A DNA stretch of 64,000 nt, taken from Vesta saturnalis (lineage: Eukaryota > Arthropoda > Insecta > Coleoptera > Lampyridae). The DNA lies in assembly GCA_036346205.1 (NCBI GenBank), contig JARFJB010000534.1, positions 4,049,501-4,113,500 of the forward strand, given 5' to 3'. The notes under the pieces were generated by a model, which worked only from the letters and a program-made list of their open reading frames with translations, searched no databases and was not told the origin of the DNA. A program made the translations under genes and the position numbers. This document shows, piece by piece, positions 1 to 12,260 of this stretch; position 1 is the stretch's first letter, and every line of letters starts with the position of its first letter.

Positions 1-900
1 TATTGCATATGTTTAATTAATTATTTTGTATATCTAATATAAGAGCGTATGTGAGTATGTTAAAAATATCCATATCGGGACTGATTAACTCTTATGCCCT
101 TATTTGCTAATACACAACGACTTATAGACATAAAATAGTTCTGTGCTGGCCGCATCAGGTTTTTTCTTACCACTTTCTTTTCCCTCGTTTTGATCACATC
201 GTTTTCTGCTAGTTCCCATGGCCTTACTTGTACTGCACCTTTTTTTCCTTTTTTCTACTTTAATAATACTTTTATACCTTCTTTGACACGAGTATGCCCA
301 AAAGTATTACCTCTGGTCGTCATTTTCTCTTTCCTGTGCATCCATTTAGACCTCCAGCTATGATCATTTTTGCGTGAATTACTATACGGCGCTGTCATCT
401 TTAGGTGCGTATACTGCTAAAATAGTAAGTTTTTTTTTGTTTGTCTTTAGTGTTTATTTTCTTACAGATTCGCATAATTTAATACTAATACCCCTCTTAG
501 TTAATATACCTGCTCCTGCTGCAAAGTACAAGAAAGAAATTGAAATATGTGTATATAAGTTGAGTACAGTAATAATTTATATCCCGATTTTTTCGATTCT
601 CTGCCCCAATTTAAGTTGTAAGCAAAGGAAATAGTTTCTTTAATAGCTTCTTCAGAAACAAATCTATCATTTAATAAATCATAATTAAAGTACGTTTCCA
701 TGTTTTGAGTTCGTGTGGCGATTTCCTAGAAATCTAAAACTAGAATCAATGCTTAGAAGAAAAATATAATGTTAATTACACGTCCATCTTATCTAAAAAT
801 ACTCGTGAAGACACGTCCTCGACATTACTGAAGACGATGGCTACTGACATTAAGGTTATCTAAGTTCTCGGAAGGTTCAAACCTGAGCTGGTTGTAACAA
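1..900. other. Unrecognised AT-rich sequence
   Basis: No reading frame of convincing composition, no TIR pair and no RNA gene is visible. Short open frames near 374-634 and 501-701 overlap on opposite strands and are AT-rich without recognisable motifs, so I treat them as chance. Confidence 0.4.
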
Positions 901-1931
901 TGCCCTAACTTTAGATGCTATAGGTATTGCGCCCTCTAGTTTGGTAACCCAACGCGGTTTTATTTTGCCTCGGCTTTGCTCAATCGTGTTTATAATTTAT
1001 TTTATAAACGGGGTGTGGTTCGTATTAAGTACTGGATGGGCTTAACACTGTCACCTTAAATAAATCTCTTAAAGCGGTTTATAATGTATATTTAAATAAA
1101 GTTAACAATATAATAAAAAGTAATTAACATCAACTCAAAATGTAGTGGGACTTCTTGGACCTGGCGGCTCCTCACTCTCGTTCTCCTGGTGGGCGGCTAG
1201 TTACTGTGTGCGTAGTCGCTTCTGTGAACAGATATATTCTTTTTAATCTACTCCTTACCTAATACGTAAAAGTTACGTTACGGTCCTGTATTTACTGTAG
1301 CGAGAGTGTTATCCTTGATACCGTTTTTGGTCGGCGGCGCCAGCGCAATGAACTCGAGTCGTTGCGGGGACTGAGAAAATCAATATCGTGCTTATACTTT
1401 AGTAACTCTGGAGCGCTGAGGCGAGTATGTCCTACTCCCGGGAAATAATACACGCGAAATGCGAGATCTCGGGACTGTCTTTCTTTAATTATAACCGGTT
1501 TGATTAGGCAATTACATTATTTATCTAACAGAATTAATTACGGATTTCTATACTAAGTCTAATTATCTACAATCAATCAAGGGAACAAAATACTTGATAT
1601 TAAAACTACTCTAAAACGACTTTAATAGGTTTAAGGTAAATATTGGATAATTTACGTACTATCTAATTTATTTACAAACGATATCGCACCAGGTGTTTGC
1701 GATGGTTATATTGACTACAAATTTATACAACCGATTTCGGGTGTACTCTCCTGCGATTAAAGACACCGTGTACGGTTATTGTGTTTGTCTGTAAGTATTG
1801 TAGGTGTGAGTTTCGAGCGGGATCTCAGTAATACTCAGAAGACCTAGGCGACGGCCTGTCTTAACTGGATAGACTAAGAGAAAGGTCGTAGGTCTTTACA
1901 GCCCTGTAACAACCCTTCACCCTCAAGTATT

Positions 1932-2050
1932 TGCGAGGTGACGTCGGGGGTTACCCCTGCGTGACACGCTAGGTTTTAGTGTACTTTGTATTGGCGAGTG
2001 ACGACGGGATCTACCCTTCGTGGCACTCTAGGTGTTAGTGTACTTTGTAT
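1932..2050. repeat. Tandem pair, ~59-bp unit
   Basis: Two adjacent diverged copies, 1932-1991 and 1993-2050, each ending in GTGTACTTTGTAT and each containing a CGAGGTGACG/CGAGTGACG block and a conserved TAGTGTACTTTG. Divergence within the unit is about 20 percent by eye. Confidence 0.7.
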
Positions 2051-2229
2051 AACTCCTGGAGACTCAGCCCGGCGTTATTTACGGTCTGTAGTGTTTGATT
2101 GTAAATTGTCAGATTTTATAACTTCACAACTTACGTGTCTATCAATGGCAGTACAGGATTAAACTTTAGGTTGCCCGGTGCGAGGTGGTGCGCTTTATCA
2201 CACGATCGCGATGGACTCTTCGACGGTGA

Positions 2230-2333
2230 ATAGCAGGTCGGTGCTTACACGAAGCGAACGGTGCGGCGGCGGCTACTGGTTTGGTTATTAGCAGGTCGGT
2301 GCTTACACTAAGCAATCGGTACGGTGGCGGCGG
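2230..2333. repeat. Tandem pair, ~59-bp spacing, GC-rich
   Basis: Two copies beginning TAGCAGGTCGGTGCTTACAC (about 2230 and 2288) and ending in a GGCGGCGGCT run. The spacing of ~59 bp matches that of the pair at 1932-2050, although the units differ in sequence. Confidence 0.7.
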
Positions 2334-3879
2334 CTGGATATCGGCTTAACTTGAATCTACTTCGATTCATCTCTCTTTCCTCCACGCGCGTCGCGGGTTT
2401 ATAAAGGTGCATCTGTGGGCGGCTTCGCGGCTACCGTGCGGGGGATGCCGTTATGCGATTGGTTGTAATCGTTCTGACGTGCAAAAACTTACGGGTTTTT
2501 AGAAATACACGTCAGCGGTGATTAATAAATTATTCGTTGTACAATATCGTGTAAACTTTTGAAATTTTAGATATAGGATGGTCCGCAAATAATTTATTCT
2601 AAAAAGCATACGTAAAGGACGCTGGTTCTTTACATGGTTGAGGATAAAGACTACCCACCTCTAAGGATAGCATTAAGTCTCAGAAATACATGTTGGATCA
2701 AGGTTATAGAATGTCAAAAATCATATTCCAAGTAATGATTATCTAAAAATAGAACCAACTCAAATGTTTACAACCAAGATTTATAGAATGCTAAAAAACA
2801 GTAAATTCTTTCATAGAATTGGACTGTCTGGATTTAGTCTTCTGTGGGTCTCCTAAGGTATAGTTTCTTATATCGGCTGAGAGTTTTGGTGTTAGGTCGA
2901 AGTGAGGCTTTAGGTAAAATAATACGTCCTATTCAAGATACAGTCCATACAGGCAGGGTTTATTTGTAATAAATGAATTACCTGGAAGTGAGGCTAAAAT
3001 GGTTGCTTTTCAGGTATTCCTGAAAATTTTGTTACTCTGCATGCATGAAGGCTGTAACGATACGTGTAGGCTACCTCTCTCTTGCATTAGTGCGTGAAAG
3101 TGTACGTAGATGGGCACTGTTGTTTGAATAAGCGTGTGTTATTATCCAAAAGTTCAATTCCTAGAAAACAGCTTATATCTTAGAATATATACCTGTCCTC
3201 AGAATGCCTTAAAAGGTCAAACTTATAAGGAGAAACTACATACCACCAGTTTAATAAATTGTTTCTGAGATCTGTTAAGGTCAAATGAATCAAAGAGCCA
3301 CCCGAACACGGGTTTGTCAGATATAATAGTTTGTAAGACAACTTGAGAAATTTCCAACTAGAAATGTGCGAGACCAAAACTAACCCAACACACATATCGA
3401 ATTTTGGCCGAACTACTAGGAGAAGGCAAGTGCAATAGAATACAAAAATGAGTTAATAAAAAACACCTACATAATTTGGCAGGATCAACGATACCACAAT
3501 ACCCGATAATATCGATATAGAAAAACAGACGTCTCGGTAGCATATAAGCCATATTCGCAACAGAATAATACTAGCTCGAGTGAGTAGTTAAGTTTGCAGA
3601 CGGTGCCATATTAAGAAATACCCAAGAGGTCGTAGAAAACAGCTTCAGTGGACCTAACCAAAAAATTTGAAAGCTACTTTCAGATGTCGATGGAGGCAAA
3701 AAAAACACCACACACCAAAGCAGAAAAGTTATGGTCATTATGCAACCTGATAAACAAACTAAGCAGGAAAACGAACCATCCTGTCGCTTAACTGGAAAAC
3801 CATCGACTTTTCGTATCTAACCAGGGCAGTAAAATTAGTACAGGAACAAAGATGTGAATTTTTCTAATAAATCAATCCA

Positions 3880-4110
3880 AAAATTGCAAACCAAATATCA
3901 AAGTACAAGATTTCTGTAGCTAGTGGAACCGATATTAATATGTATGGAACCATTAACAATAACTCGAACAGAATATTGACTCATAAGCTTTCCGTAGAAG
4001 TTCATTATTGTAGACATATAAAACATACCATTGGAGTTAATTTTCTAGCATACAAAAACAAAAAAAAACTGTATGATAGCAGAATAAGCTTGACCAATCA
4101 AAAGAGATAA
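3880..4110 (+). pseudogene. Possible LTR-retroelement protease relic
   Basis: A frame of about 70 codons ending at a stop near 4108 reads VASGTDINMYG followed about 37 residues later by HTIGVNFLAYKN. The pattern resembles the C-terminal half of gypsy-type aspartic proteases, in which a T-x-I-x-x-YG segment precedes an I-I-G-A-D-F-L block. No active-site D-T/S-G, RT or LTR is visible nearby, so this is a weak call; the match could be chance. Confidence 0.25.
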
Positions 4111-4459
4111 TTATGTAACCGTTACGAAAGATTTGCACTCTGATAGAAAGCAACTAGTACGATAGAATACTCAACAGCTTTCCCAACGTAAATCTCTCGG
4201 AAATACCTATAATTTCAAGGAACAATACATACCAATGCAGACACAGGATCGATTGACCACCAGTTGCATATGAATGAAGACCAGCCCACTACAAACTAGA
4301 AGCAGAAAATGCATTTGCAAAAATTTTGGAAATTTCGATTTGAAATAGTGCACAAATATATACTTTCATTATCCCAACAAAAACTTATCTGTAAAGTTGT
4401 TTGATATCAATTAATCTTCTGTCCTCTACCAGCCTTTGAACGTAGAGTAAAAGTAAACT

Positions 4460-6728
4460 GTGCTTTCTGTTTCTAACAAATTTTATTGTTTTCTTCCTCA
4501 CATGAGGTACATGAGGGAGGATTTTGAAACAATTTTAATATATACCATACATATATTATTGAATTACCCTGTCTCTATGACATATAATCGCCGCGCGCCG
4601 CTTGCATGGCTGGTGGTCGTGCGCGGGGTAATGTTAGATAATCGAATTATGATGAGTTGCTCAAAGAACTGTTATATAAAACGAGACACCGAGAGTCCTT
4701 TAGTTGGTTCAGCGGCAGATTTTAAGGATAACATTCTTCCCACACAAGAAGACGTTTTAAAATGCTTTTTATCGATAGGTTGCCTAAAACCACCAGCCTC
4801 TGGAAAAAAGCCAACAGTTTTACAAATATCAACCCTACTTGTCGGCAAGATTCTAAGTTTATGGAAGAAAACGCCAAACCCTACAGTGACGCTGAAACGG
4901 GTTTTGCAACTCGTTAAAATGCAACATGAGAGATACTCAAAACTTTTGTGGTACCCAAAAGTTAAAAGAAATGACAACTATGTTTTAAAAGTTGAAGCTT
5001 TTAGGGCAGAGAACAAGAAGTTCTTTGACATAAGTGCATGCACGTGCGAAAACCTTGAGAACTGTTCTGTATAAAAGATAAAAAGGTATGGTTTAACTAA
5101 TTTCACCCGGCGAGTTTTCTTGTCTGACATGATTATTCTTACAGGTTGCTTTAAACGAACGGCCCGCTCTCCTAGATCAAAGAGCTTTCGAAAAAATGTC
5201 ATATGAAGTGTTGATGCGAAGGCAGCTGCAAAATTAATAAATAAGGCCAGAAGAATTGAAAAGCGCAACAAAGGGAAATCATACACCAGAATTATCCTGA
5301 AATTGATACAAAATTGACATTAGAGGTAAGACCGTCAAAGGCTCTGGAAATATCAAGTAATATGTAACCTCTTGCTTTAACTTGAAACAGCACTTAAACT
5401 ACGTACGCTTGCTAAAGTGTGTCACAGATATAGATTATCAGACAGATCTGCAGCAGCACTAGCTACAGCTGTTTTACAATATGTTGGAATAGTCACAAAA
5501 GAAATTTCAGTCCAAGTAATTGATAAAAACAAATTAAGAAGAGCTAAAGAATATTTAAGAAAAAAAAATTAAGCATTCAATAAAGCATTAAACTGTACCA
5601 GAAATTTATTTTGATGGTCGAAGAGACCAAACATTGATTATTGAAGAAAAATATGGCATACCTCATAGATATGCCATCGATAGTAGAAGAACATAATTCT
5701 TTGGTGCAAGAGCCAGGTTCAGTTTTTTTAGGTCATGCAATGCCCTCTTCAGGATCAGCAAAAGACCTAGTCTGACGTGACTTCTTACAAGAAAATGTCT
5801 ATGGCTTGTCAGGCTTACCAGCAGTGGGATGTGATGGCACGGTAAGTCAATACAGGGTCAAAAATAAAGTCATTACTCAACTTGAATTGAGCTACCCTTA
5901 ATACATCTTTTTCAACATTTTGATGGCCTAACAACCAGTCCTAGGACGTTTTCAGGCTTTCCAGGTAAGCTTATAGCTCAATGTGAAAATCTGCCAGTTA
6001 TTCAATTTTATATTATTGACTGTAAATTACCCGAAGTAGACGTTTGCGACTTAAGTACCGATCAGAGATGTCTTTACAAAATTTGCCTTGTCATATCCTC
6101 TGGCAAATGTTCTGCAGATTTAGTAAACCAGAATCCAGGAAAACTCTGTCATTCAGGATGACTTACTTTGGCAAAAATAGAGAAAAAATGGAGCAAAACA
6201 TGTTTGGCAAACCATTAAGCTAAGCCGATATTTAAGGGAAGATTTTCGAGCAATTATTGACCCAGTTATACAGTGTAATGCATATTTTGTACACTCGGAA
6301 AATGTGTTAGTATGTATGCGAAGTGACTCTCCAACACACATCAGAGAACTTACCATGTAACGTATTTTAAATGCGAAGAAAAGGGAAAATCCTGAAAAAT
6401 CGTCATGTATCATACCAAAACTGAATTTTGATACAAATGACTATACCAATTTAATAGACTGGCAAACAATGATATCACTCCGCCCCGATTACTTCATAAT
6501 TTAGAACCAGATGAATTGAAAAACATAATAAGAGAACCCCCAAATAAAATGATTGAGAACACATCTTTCCCCTGTCACACCCAAGCAGGGGAAAGGTGTG
6601 TAAAATTGGTAACGGAAGCTTCGTTATCAGTTGTGGGATATAAAAAAAGAGATGGCTTTATAAAAGCCACTATGGAGTCACGCAAAACAATGCCACGATT
6701 TGAGAACAAGGCAGACTTTGTGCAATAA
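4460..6728 (+). pseudogene. Decayed member of an uncharacterised multicopy arthropod gene family
   Basis: Successive frames on the plus strand give one collinear protein broken by many frameshifts and stops. Recognisable blocks in order are: PTQEDVLKCFL near 4740; a helical segment ending FDISACTCENLENCS near 5070; LSDRSAAALATAVLQYVGIV near 5440; IYFDGRRDQTLI near 5610; EEHNSLVQEPGSVFLGHAMP near 5690; a VGCDGT near 5830; TDQRCLYKICLVISSGKCS near 6060; NPGKLCHSG near 6135; and the C-terminal CHTQAGERCVKLVTEAS with KRDGFIKA and MESRKTMPRF at 6560-6715. From memory, proteins with this C-terminal block are present in many copies in insect genomes and have no assigned function. The copy number suggests mobility, but I see no TIRs or LTRs. 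The 204-codon first open frame starts at a GTG; the true start is not visible. Confidence 0.75.
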
Positions 6729-6729
6729 A

Positions 6730-7396
6730 CGTGTCTGTTATACTACTAATTTAAAAAACAGAAAATGTAACAAAATTTGTTAATAAGCCTTATTTGACCA
6801 AAAAAGGTTTATTTTTATTTTTTTCTTAAAATTTTAATCTCTGGTTAAGATAAATTGATATAAAAAAAACTGTACATACATGTTTTTGTTGGGATAACTC
6901 AAAATTTTGAGTTCTGGTGGGGGGTAAAAGATGCATTGCAATCAAAAAACTGTTAATATACATTATAAAAGGAAACTTTTGCGCACTATTCCAAAACGAA
7001 ATTTCAAACTTCGAATTTTCGGCCCACCTTAATGAGCATCATTATTACATTATGATACAAAAAAACAGTAATACCCATGTGGAAAATACAGAGTACTCAA
7101 TACAAAAACAATTCCCGTTCGCTACCCACACAAGAACTTCAGAGTAAAAATATATTTTCAAATATTGATCTGATAAGACCTCGTTACCAAATATCAGTTC
7201 TAGATAAAAATATTCTGGAAATAATTATAACATCAAATAGGCAGCACAAACATTTCAGAGTCATGGATTATTGAATATACCCAGCCAATTCATTTATGGA
7301 AAACAGGAAGTAGAATTTATGGATCCATAGATCCGAAAGATCAAAAACGATATCGAACAATTTAAAGCCAAAAATAAATGAGCAAATGTGCGAATG
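6730..7396. other. AT-rich intergenic sequence
   Basis: Nothing recognisable. Overlapping open frames at 6917-7147 and 7077-7274 are in different frames, AT-rich and without domain motifs. Confidence 0.4.
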
Positions 7397-7841
7397 GGTG
7401 AGTGTGTGAGTGAGTGAATGTGTGAGTGTATGAATTAGTGATTTAGTGAATTGTGAACTGGTCAGTGGTTATTGAATTAGTGAGTTAGCACGTTATTCAG
7501 TTATTAAATTAGTGAGTTGGTGAGTTAGTGAGGTAGTGAGGTAGTGAGTTAGTGATGTAGTGAGGTAGTGAGGTAGTGAGTTAGTGCGTTAATCAGTTAG
7601 TGAGTTAGTGAGGTAGTGAGTTAGTGAGTTAGTGAGTTAGTGCGTTAGTGAGTTAGTGAGTCAGTGAGTTAGTGAGTTAGTGAATTAGTGCGTTAGTGAG
7701 TTAGTGAGTTAGTGAGTTAGTGAGTTAGTGAGTTAGTGAGTTAGTGAGTTAGTGAGTTAGTGAGTTAGTGAGTTAGTGAGTTAGTGAGTTAGTGAGTTAG
7801 TGAGTTAGTGAGTTAGTGAGTTAGTGGGTGAGCAAGTGAGG
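7397..7841. repeat. Satellite of 8-bp unit TTAGTGAG
   Basis: A run of about 445 bp. The part from about 7690 to 7825 is almost perfect (TTAGTGAG)n. The 5' part (7397-7690) carries variants such as GGTAGTGAG, TTAGTGCG and TTAGTGAA, as expected when the edge of an array decays while the centre is homogenised. All three frames of the unit contain stops on the plus strand, so it is not coding. Confidence 0.95.
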
Positions 7842-8109
7842 GTGACAAGTGACTGAATAAGCGCGCGCGTACATGCTTACAAGTATGTGCGTTTGTGGTG
7901 AATCTTTTGGGTGCGATATCTAAAACACTTCACAAGAGGTTACTTGTATACCTTATGTATGCATTTGTGACCTATGTCTAGACCTTAGTAATTTTCAGTA
8001 AAAGTGGATCTGTGGAGTAAGGATTAAGAGGGGTTACTTCCACATCCAATAACTTAAAGACGAAAGACGGTTGCGTTGTAATTTAACACGAGTGTTTATC
8101 TCCTGGGTG

Positions 8110-8400
8110 TCTGAAGCCTTTTGATTTTTGGTAGTGATAGAGCTGCAGTACAAGGGGTAAGACGGGTTAACATGATTTCCTTTCTCCGCAATAACACTAA
8201 ATCTTAAATAGCGGTTGCATTCAAACTTGACATAAATATATAAAACCAAAGTGTCAGGTTACCACTGATATTTGGTTGTGATGGCAATGGTGATGGAGCT
8301 GCGAAGTAAAGGTGGGTGGATTTCATTTTCTCACAACTTTGAAATGCAATTGTATTCAAATATCTCATTAGCATTTGACTGAACCGACGATGGGAATGGG
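8110..8400. repeat. Tandem pair, ~150-bp unit
   Basis: Two diverged units share TTTGGTNGTGAT, GGAGCTGC-AGTA, ATGATTTCCTTTCTC/TGGATTTCATTTTCTC and TGCATTCAAA/TGTATTCAAA at matching positions (first unit about 8125-8225, second about 8263-8370). Short overlapping frames on the minus strand (8034-8249 and 8204-8431) are by-products of the repeat. Confidence 0.55.
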
Positions 8401-9105
8401 AATGGGAATGTTTTGTAATCGGCTGACTCAATTGCTTTTTTTTTTAATAAAATATTAATCTTTGAAATAACTTTGTAAGTGAAATGAATGAAAACTACAG
8501 ATAAATTTTAGGTGGTAGGTATGTGGGTCATTAAGGATGCCAAAGGAACAAAGTTTTCTCAAAGTTTTCTTAAAATAAGGTAATATCCCATATCCCATCT
8601 CATTTTTATGATTTTTAAGAGTGTAACTTTGAGAAATAGGGTTTAAAGGGGGTAAATTTTAAAAATAAAAGTTATATCCCAAGATACCATATTTTACGAG
8701 ATTCGAATTAATCAACTAGCAATTTTCTATTCATTATTTACAATATGTCCTTTGAAACTTGAAACTTTGCATCACTTTAACAAACGAATTTTCTTCAGTT
8801 TCTGTATATTCAGTCGCGAGTATATTATCTTCCGGAAGTTATGTGAAATCATTACATTGAAATATCCAAACATAAACATGCAAAAAATTGGAATAACTTT
8901 GTTTTTTAACATTAATTTAAATAGGAATTTCAAGGGAAATAACTCACTCGATTTAACCACTGTAATATGTTTAACATATTATGGGATCTTTACGAATAAC
9001 ACGATTATACCAGGTGTCCAAAGTGTCACGCGACAGAAGATTATGGCTTCACTGTTGATTTTTCATTAAAATCATTTATACAAAAGTTATATGGTTCCAA
9101 CGTTA

Positions 9106-10265
9106 GGGGGGTATCAACTTTTTTATTTTAAATGGAACAACCTGTATATCATTACATTTTTGGACAGCCTAATAATAAGCTTTTCAACGATGTATACATT
9201 TGCACATATAAAATGCAACGTTGCCAAGTTATCTAACAAAAATGTATTTTTTTCCTGAATGTAAGGTTAGCAATAAAAATTAACTTTTGGTTTATTATCT
9301 AAGTTTAGAGAAATTAGTTCAGGGATATAATTAAGCTAGGTATACGATTTGAAAAGATGTAAACGTTTTATTGATATATTGAATAGGGGGGAGAAGGCTC
9401 CGTGTGAAACTTTAGCATATTCAACGTACATCAATTCTCTTATTTCAAATGGAACACCCTGTATATTTTAATATGGGCGAATAACACTATTAAAGACCTA
9501 ACTTTTATCTAAATACATTGATACCACTAAAATTTATATTACCATTTTTTTAATTTTTCTATAATTACTTTATAACGTCACGATTTAATAGTGCCATGAT
9601 TTCAAGTCACAATACCAGAATAGTAATAGTAATAATTAATTTTATTAAATATTCTTAACAATAAACTAAACAATGTATTATTGAAATAATAAACAAACAA
9701 TTAACAAGAACAAGAAGTAAGTAAGTCAAACATATGCAAATGTGCAAATTATAAATAAGGTTCAAACAAGCCTCCTCTTTTCTCAATGCACTAATTCAAT
9801 CGTTGTCATTAGGAACGTTGTAAATTATGCAACATTTGTTGGGTTACATTACGAAACGCTTGTTGAATTCTTTTCCTCATATTTTCTGCAATAGTAGGCG
9901 ATGTTCTATAAACTTCATTTTTAATGTAGCCCCATAAAAATAGTGCATGAAGGTCAGATCGGGTGATCTAGCTGGCCACCTGATAGGCCCATAACGACGT
10001 ATCTAACGATGAGGAAATTGTTGATTTAAAAACTCCGTCACATCACGAGCGGAATGTGCAGGAGCGCCATCTTGTTGGAACCATATTTCCTTATCACTAA
10101 CCTTACATTCAGGAAAAAAATACATTTTTGTTAAATAACTTTGCAACGCTGCATTTTATATGTACAAATGTATACATCGTTGAAAATCTTATTCATTAAG
10201 TTATCCAAAAATGTAATGATATACAGGGTGTTCCATTTAAAATAAAAAAGTTGATACCCACCCTA
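9106..10265. mobile_element. Mariner-like element with ~165-bp TIRs, nested
   Basis: Left arm from about 9106 to 9272 and right arm from about 10100 to 10265 are near-identical inverted copies. They contain GTATCAACTTTTTTATTTTA, the ACAGGGTGTTCC terminal-type motif, AATGCAACGTTGC/GCAACGCTGCATT and AACCTTACATTCAGG. The arms flank a transposase C-terminal fragment on the minus strand. Internal length is only about 1.16 kb, so the element is a deletion derivative. Confidence 0.75.
9809..10088 (-). pseudogene. Mariner-superfamily transposase, C-terminal relic
   Basis: Read on the minus strand from about 10088, the frame gives WFQQDGAPAHSARDVTEFLN, then a stop in place of a Trp, then WPARSPDLT and, after frameshifts, NVTQQMLHNLQRS and a TAA at 9811-9809. 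The second catalytic Asp (FQQD) is present. 41 residues later the expected third catalytic Asp is replaced by His (TFMHYF), so the copy cannot be active. The 41-residue spacing is that of the DD41D (rosa-type) group. The N-terminal helix-turn-helix and first catalytic Asp are missing. Confidence 0.8.
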
Positions 10266-10399
10266 CTTTTACGAATCACCCTGTAGGTGCTAAAATATTT
10301 TTAAGTTGTGCACGTATTGGAACCATATAACTTTTGTATAAATGATTTTAATGAAAAATCTTCCGTCGCGTGACGCTTTCGACACCCGGTATAGCACAA

Positions 10400-11600
10400 A
10401 TGGTTTTTAATAAGCCATTTATATGAAAATTTTGTGGTTATGACATTTAACGTTGGATTCATGGAAAATTTTGTTGTATTCTTATGACCATCAATTTTTT
10501 TAACACAAAACCAGAAGAGTTTAGGGTAATGGCTAGTTGGTAGCATTATTTTTACTATTTAACAAGTATAATGACACAGACGGCCACTTAAACAATTTTC
10601 ATCAAAATTGGTTATTTTTCCCCAATGAGAAATGATTCAAATGAAAATTGTTATCCTTAAACAAAAATCTGTTATGATCAGCATATAACCTTCTTATGCA
10701 TGTATAAAGCAAATATACAGGAAAAAGAGTATCAGACGCAGAACCACTATTTCTCACTTATCCATACTTCCTGTCATATTAAAAGTACAAAAAAAGTAAG
10801 TCTTTTCTTACTTACACCAAAACAATTTAAAAATTATAAAAGTACAGGTTAATAAGTTTTTGAGTGTGAATGAGATTAAGCATTCTATAAACCACCTTAC
10901 AAGGTAATCTCTGTATAATACAATGTAACAACGTTAAATAAAATTCCATTTAAATTGTTAATCAAAATGACGTATGAATTAAACATATTAAGACAAATGA
11001 CGCGTGTTAATCATTTGATACACATGAAAACCATGGCTGTATTAATTTAACGTTTAGTATTCTTACATCAGATTGTTTAATTAAGTAAATCAATTTTAAG
11101 CTTTGTTTAGTTTCGTATAAAAACTGGGTGAATGCATTACAGGAATGTCTTGTTAAATACTAAAAAATAGATGGGGTATTTATATATATTTGAAATATTT
11201 AGCTGTTTTAGAAGTATTTAATAAAATCCAAAACCTGACCCTAATAAGCCCCCCCCCCCTCTCGAGACATCCAGACATGATGGCCGATCTTAGCGAAACT
11301 TGTTCAAAAGTTGTAAAATGAACTAATAAGTCTATTAGCGATAGTGCTTAACCTTCTATACCTACATGTGTATATGTAGGTTGGAAGTTAAAAATAGATA
11401 CCTCGCTTATCTTTCAAGATAACTATGGACTGTTTCATATCATTTTAAAGCAAATTTCGCTCCCTTTCAAATAAAATACGAATATCTGTATATTATACCA
11501 GCAATAGCAGGAATGTTTTCAATTTACGGAAAAACCGGACGTAGTGCTTTCATCAGGACAGTAACATTTCATTACTGCAAATGAAAAAAGTTTATTTCGA
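10400..11600. other. AT-rich sequence with no recognised feature
   Basis: No convincing frame, TIR pair or RNA gene. A C9 homopolymer lies near 11251-11259. Confidence 0.4.
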
Positions 11601-11606
11601 AAATCC

Positions 11607-11705
11607 CACGCACACGCTCACGCACACGCACACGCACACGCACACGCACACGCACACGCATACGCACACGCACACGCACACTCGCATGCACACGCACATG
11701 CAGCA
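11607..11705. repeat. (ACGCAC)n simple repeat
   Basis: About 90 bp of alternating ACGCAC hexamers with occasional T or G substitutions. It makes long low-complexity frames on both strands, which are not genes. Confidence 0.9.
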
Positions 11706-11725
11706 CGCAGACACCCAGACAGACA

Positions 11726-11905
11726 TCATGGTCGATCAATGTCAGCTTCCAAAAATTCGTCATCCAGCTCATATTCCTCTAAGTTATTATTTTGATTATA
11801 ACCATTATCACCTTCAGAAGCTAATTTATCGTCATTTGAGTAACGTGTTTCTGCAGCAGCTAATAATTGGCACCAGTCTTCAACTGCGGAATCTCCGACC
11901 GTTAA
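11726..11905 (-). pseudogene. Coding-like acidic C-terminus, unrecognised
   Basis: The minus strand is open for about 58 codons and ends in TGA at 11728-11726. It reads VGDSAVEDWCQLLAAAETRY, a segment rich in N, D and E, then YELDDEFLEADIDRP-stop. Composition and ending look like a real protein terminus. Upstream on the same strand an out-of-frame stretch (LWDMIYNDDQDVTDTYI, about 11910-11975) may be its continuation across a frameshift or intron. I do not recognise the family. There is no ATG, so it is an exon or a relic. Confidence 0.35.
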
Positions 11906-11909
11906 TACG

Positions 11910-12260
11910 TTAGGATTGGGAGGACATAATTATATAAGTATCTGTTACATCTTGATCGTCATTATAGATCATGTCCCAGAGCTTCTTGTAGCAAAAACCT
12001 CTCCTATAAAAATAACCTCGTTAGCTCTCATTTCAACCTAGAGTAACCATACAGCCACAGGGATATTTTTCATGTGTATAACTTAATGCCTAAGTAAGGT
12101 TAATTATCAGTGTTTACCAATTTAAATATTATATCAGCTATGAAAAAGAAGAAAAAAATACTTACTCAAACTTCGGTTCCATGATTTTTATATAACAATA
12201 AAATATCACAAAATTAAACCACTATATTTGCATAGTATCCTAAATAAACAACGTCTTTAT
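11910..12260. other. Unrecognised sequence
   Basis: AT-rich; apart from the possible continuation of the acidic frame just above (11910-11975, minus), nothing is recognised. Confidence 0.3.

Larger units (their letters stand above)
900..2540. other. GC-richer block, unrecognised
   Basis: This stretch is clearly richer in G+C and CpG than its surroundings (for example 1320-1480 and 2160-2440), but no long frame is open on either strand. It holds two separate pairs of short tandem repeats, listed separately. It could be the untranslated or LTR part of a retroelement; no terminal repeats, primer-binding site or coding region support that. Confidence 0.3.
9010..10389. mobile_element. Outer TIR element (CCRGGTGTC ends, TA target) with a second element inside
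   Basis: The left end TA-CCAGGTGTCC at 9008 and right end GACACCCGG-TA at 10381-10391 are inverted copies. The homology runs inward about 90 bp (left 9010-9105, right 10303-10389), including GTCACGCGAC and TTATACAAAAGTTATATGG. Flanking TA dinucleotides fit Tc1/mariner insertion. The terminal motif resembles that of the 2.9-kb element at 22864-25761 (CCGGGTGAGTC). No coding capacity belongs clearly to this outer element; the interior is filled by the element at 9106-10265. Confidence 0.65.

Noticed and set aside
7690..7825. Telomeric repeat
   Set aside because: Unit is TTAGTGAG (8 bp), not TTAGG, and the array is internal and short.
8772..9069. Overlapping frames on both strands near the left end of the outer TIR element
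   Set aside because: AT-rich, no motif, partly inside the TIR.
11572..11913. Histidine/threonine-rich and arginine/valine-rich frames
   Set aside because: Generated by the (ACGCAC)n repeat.
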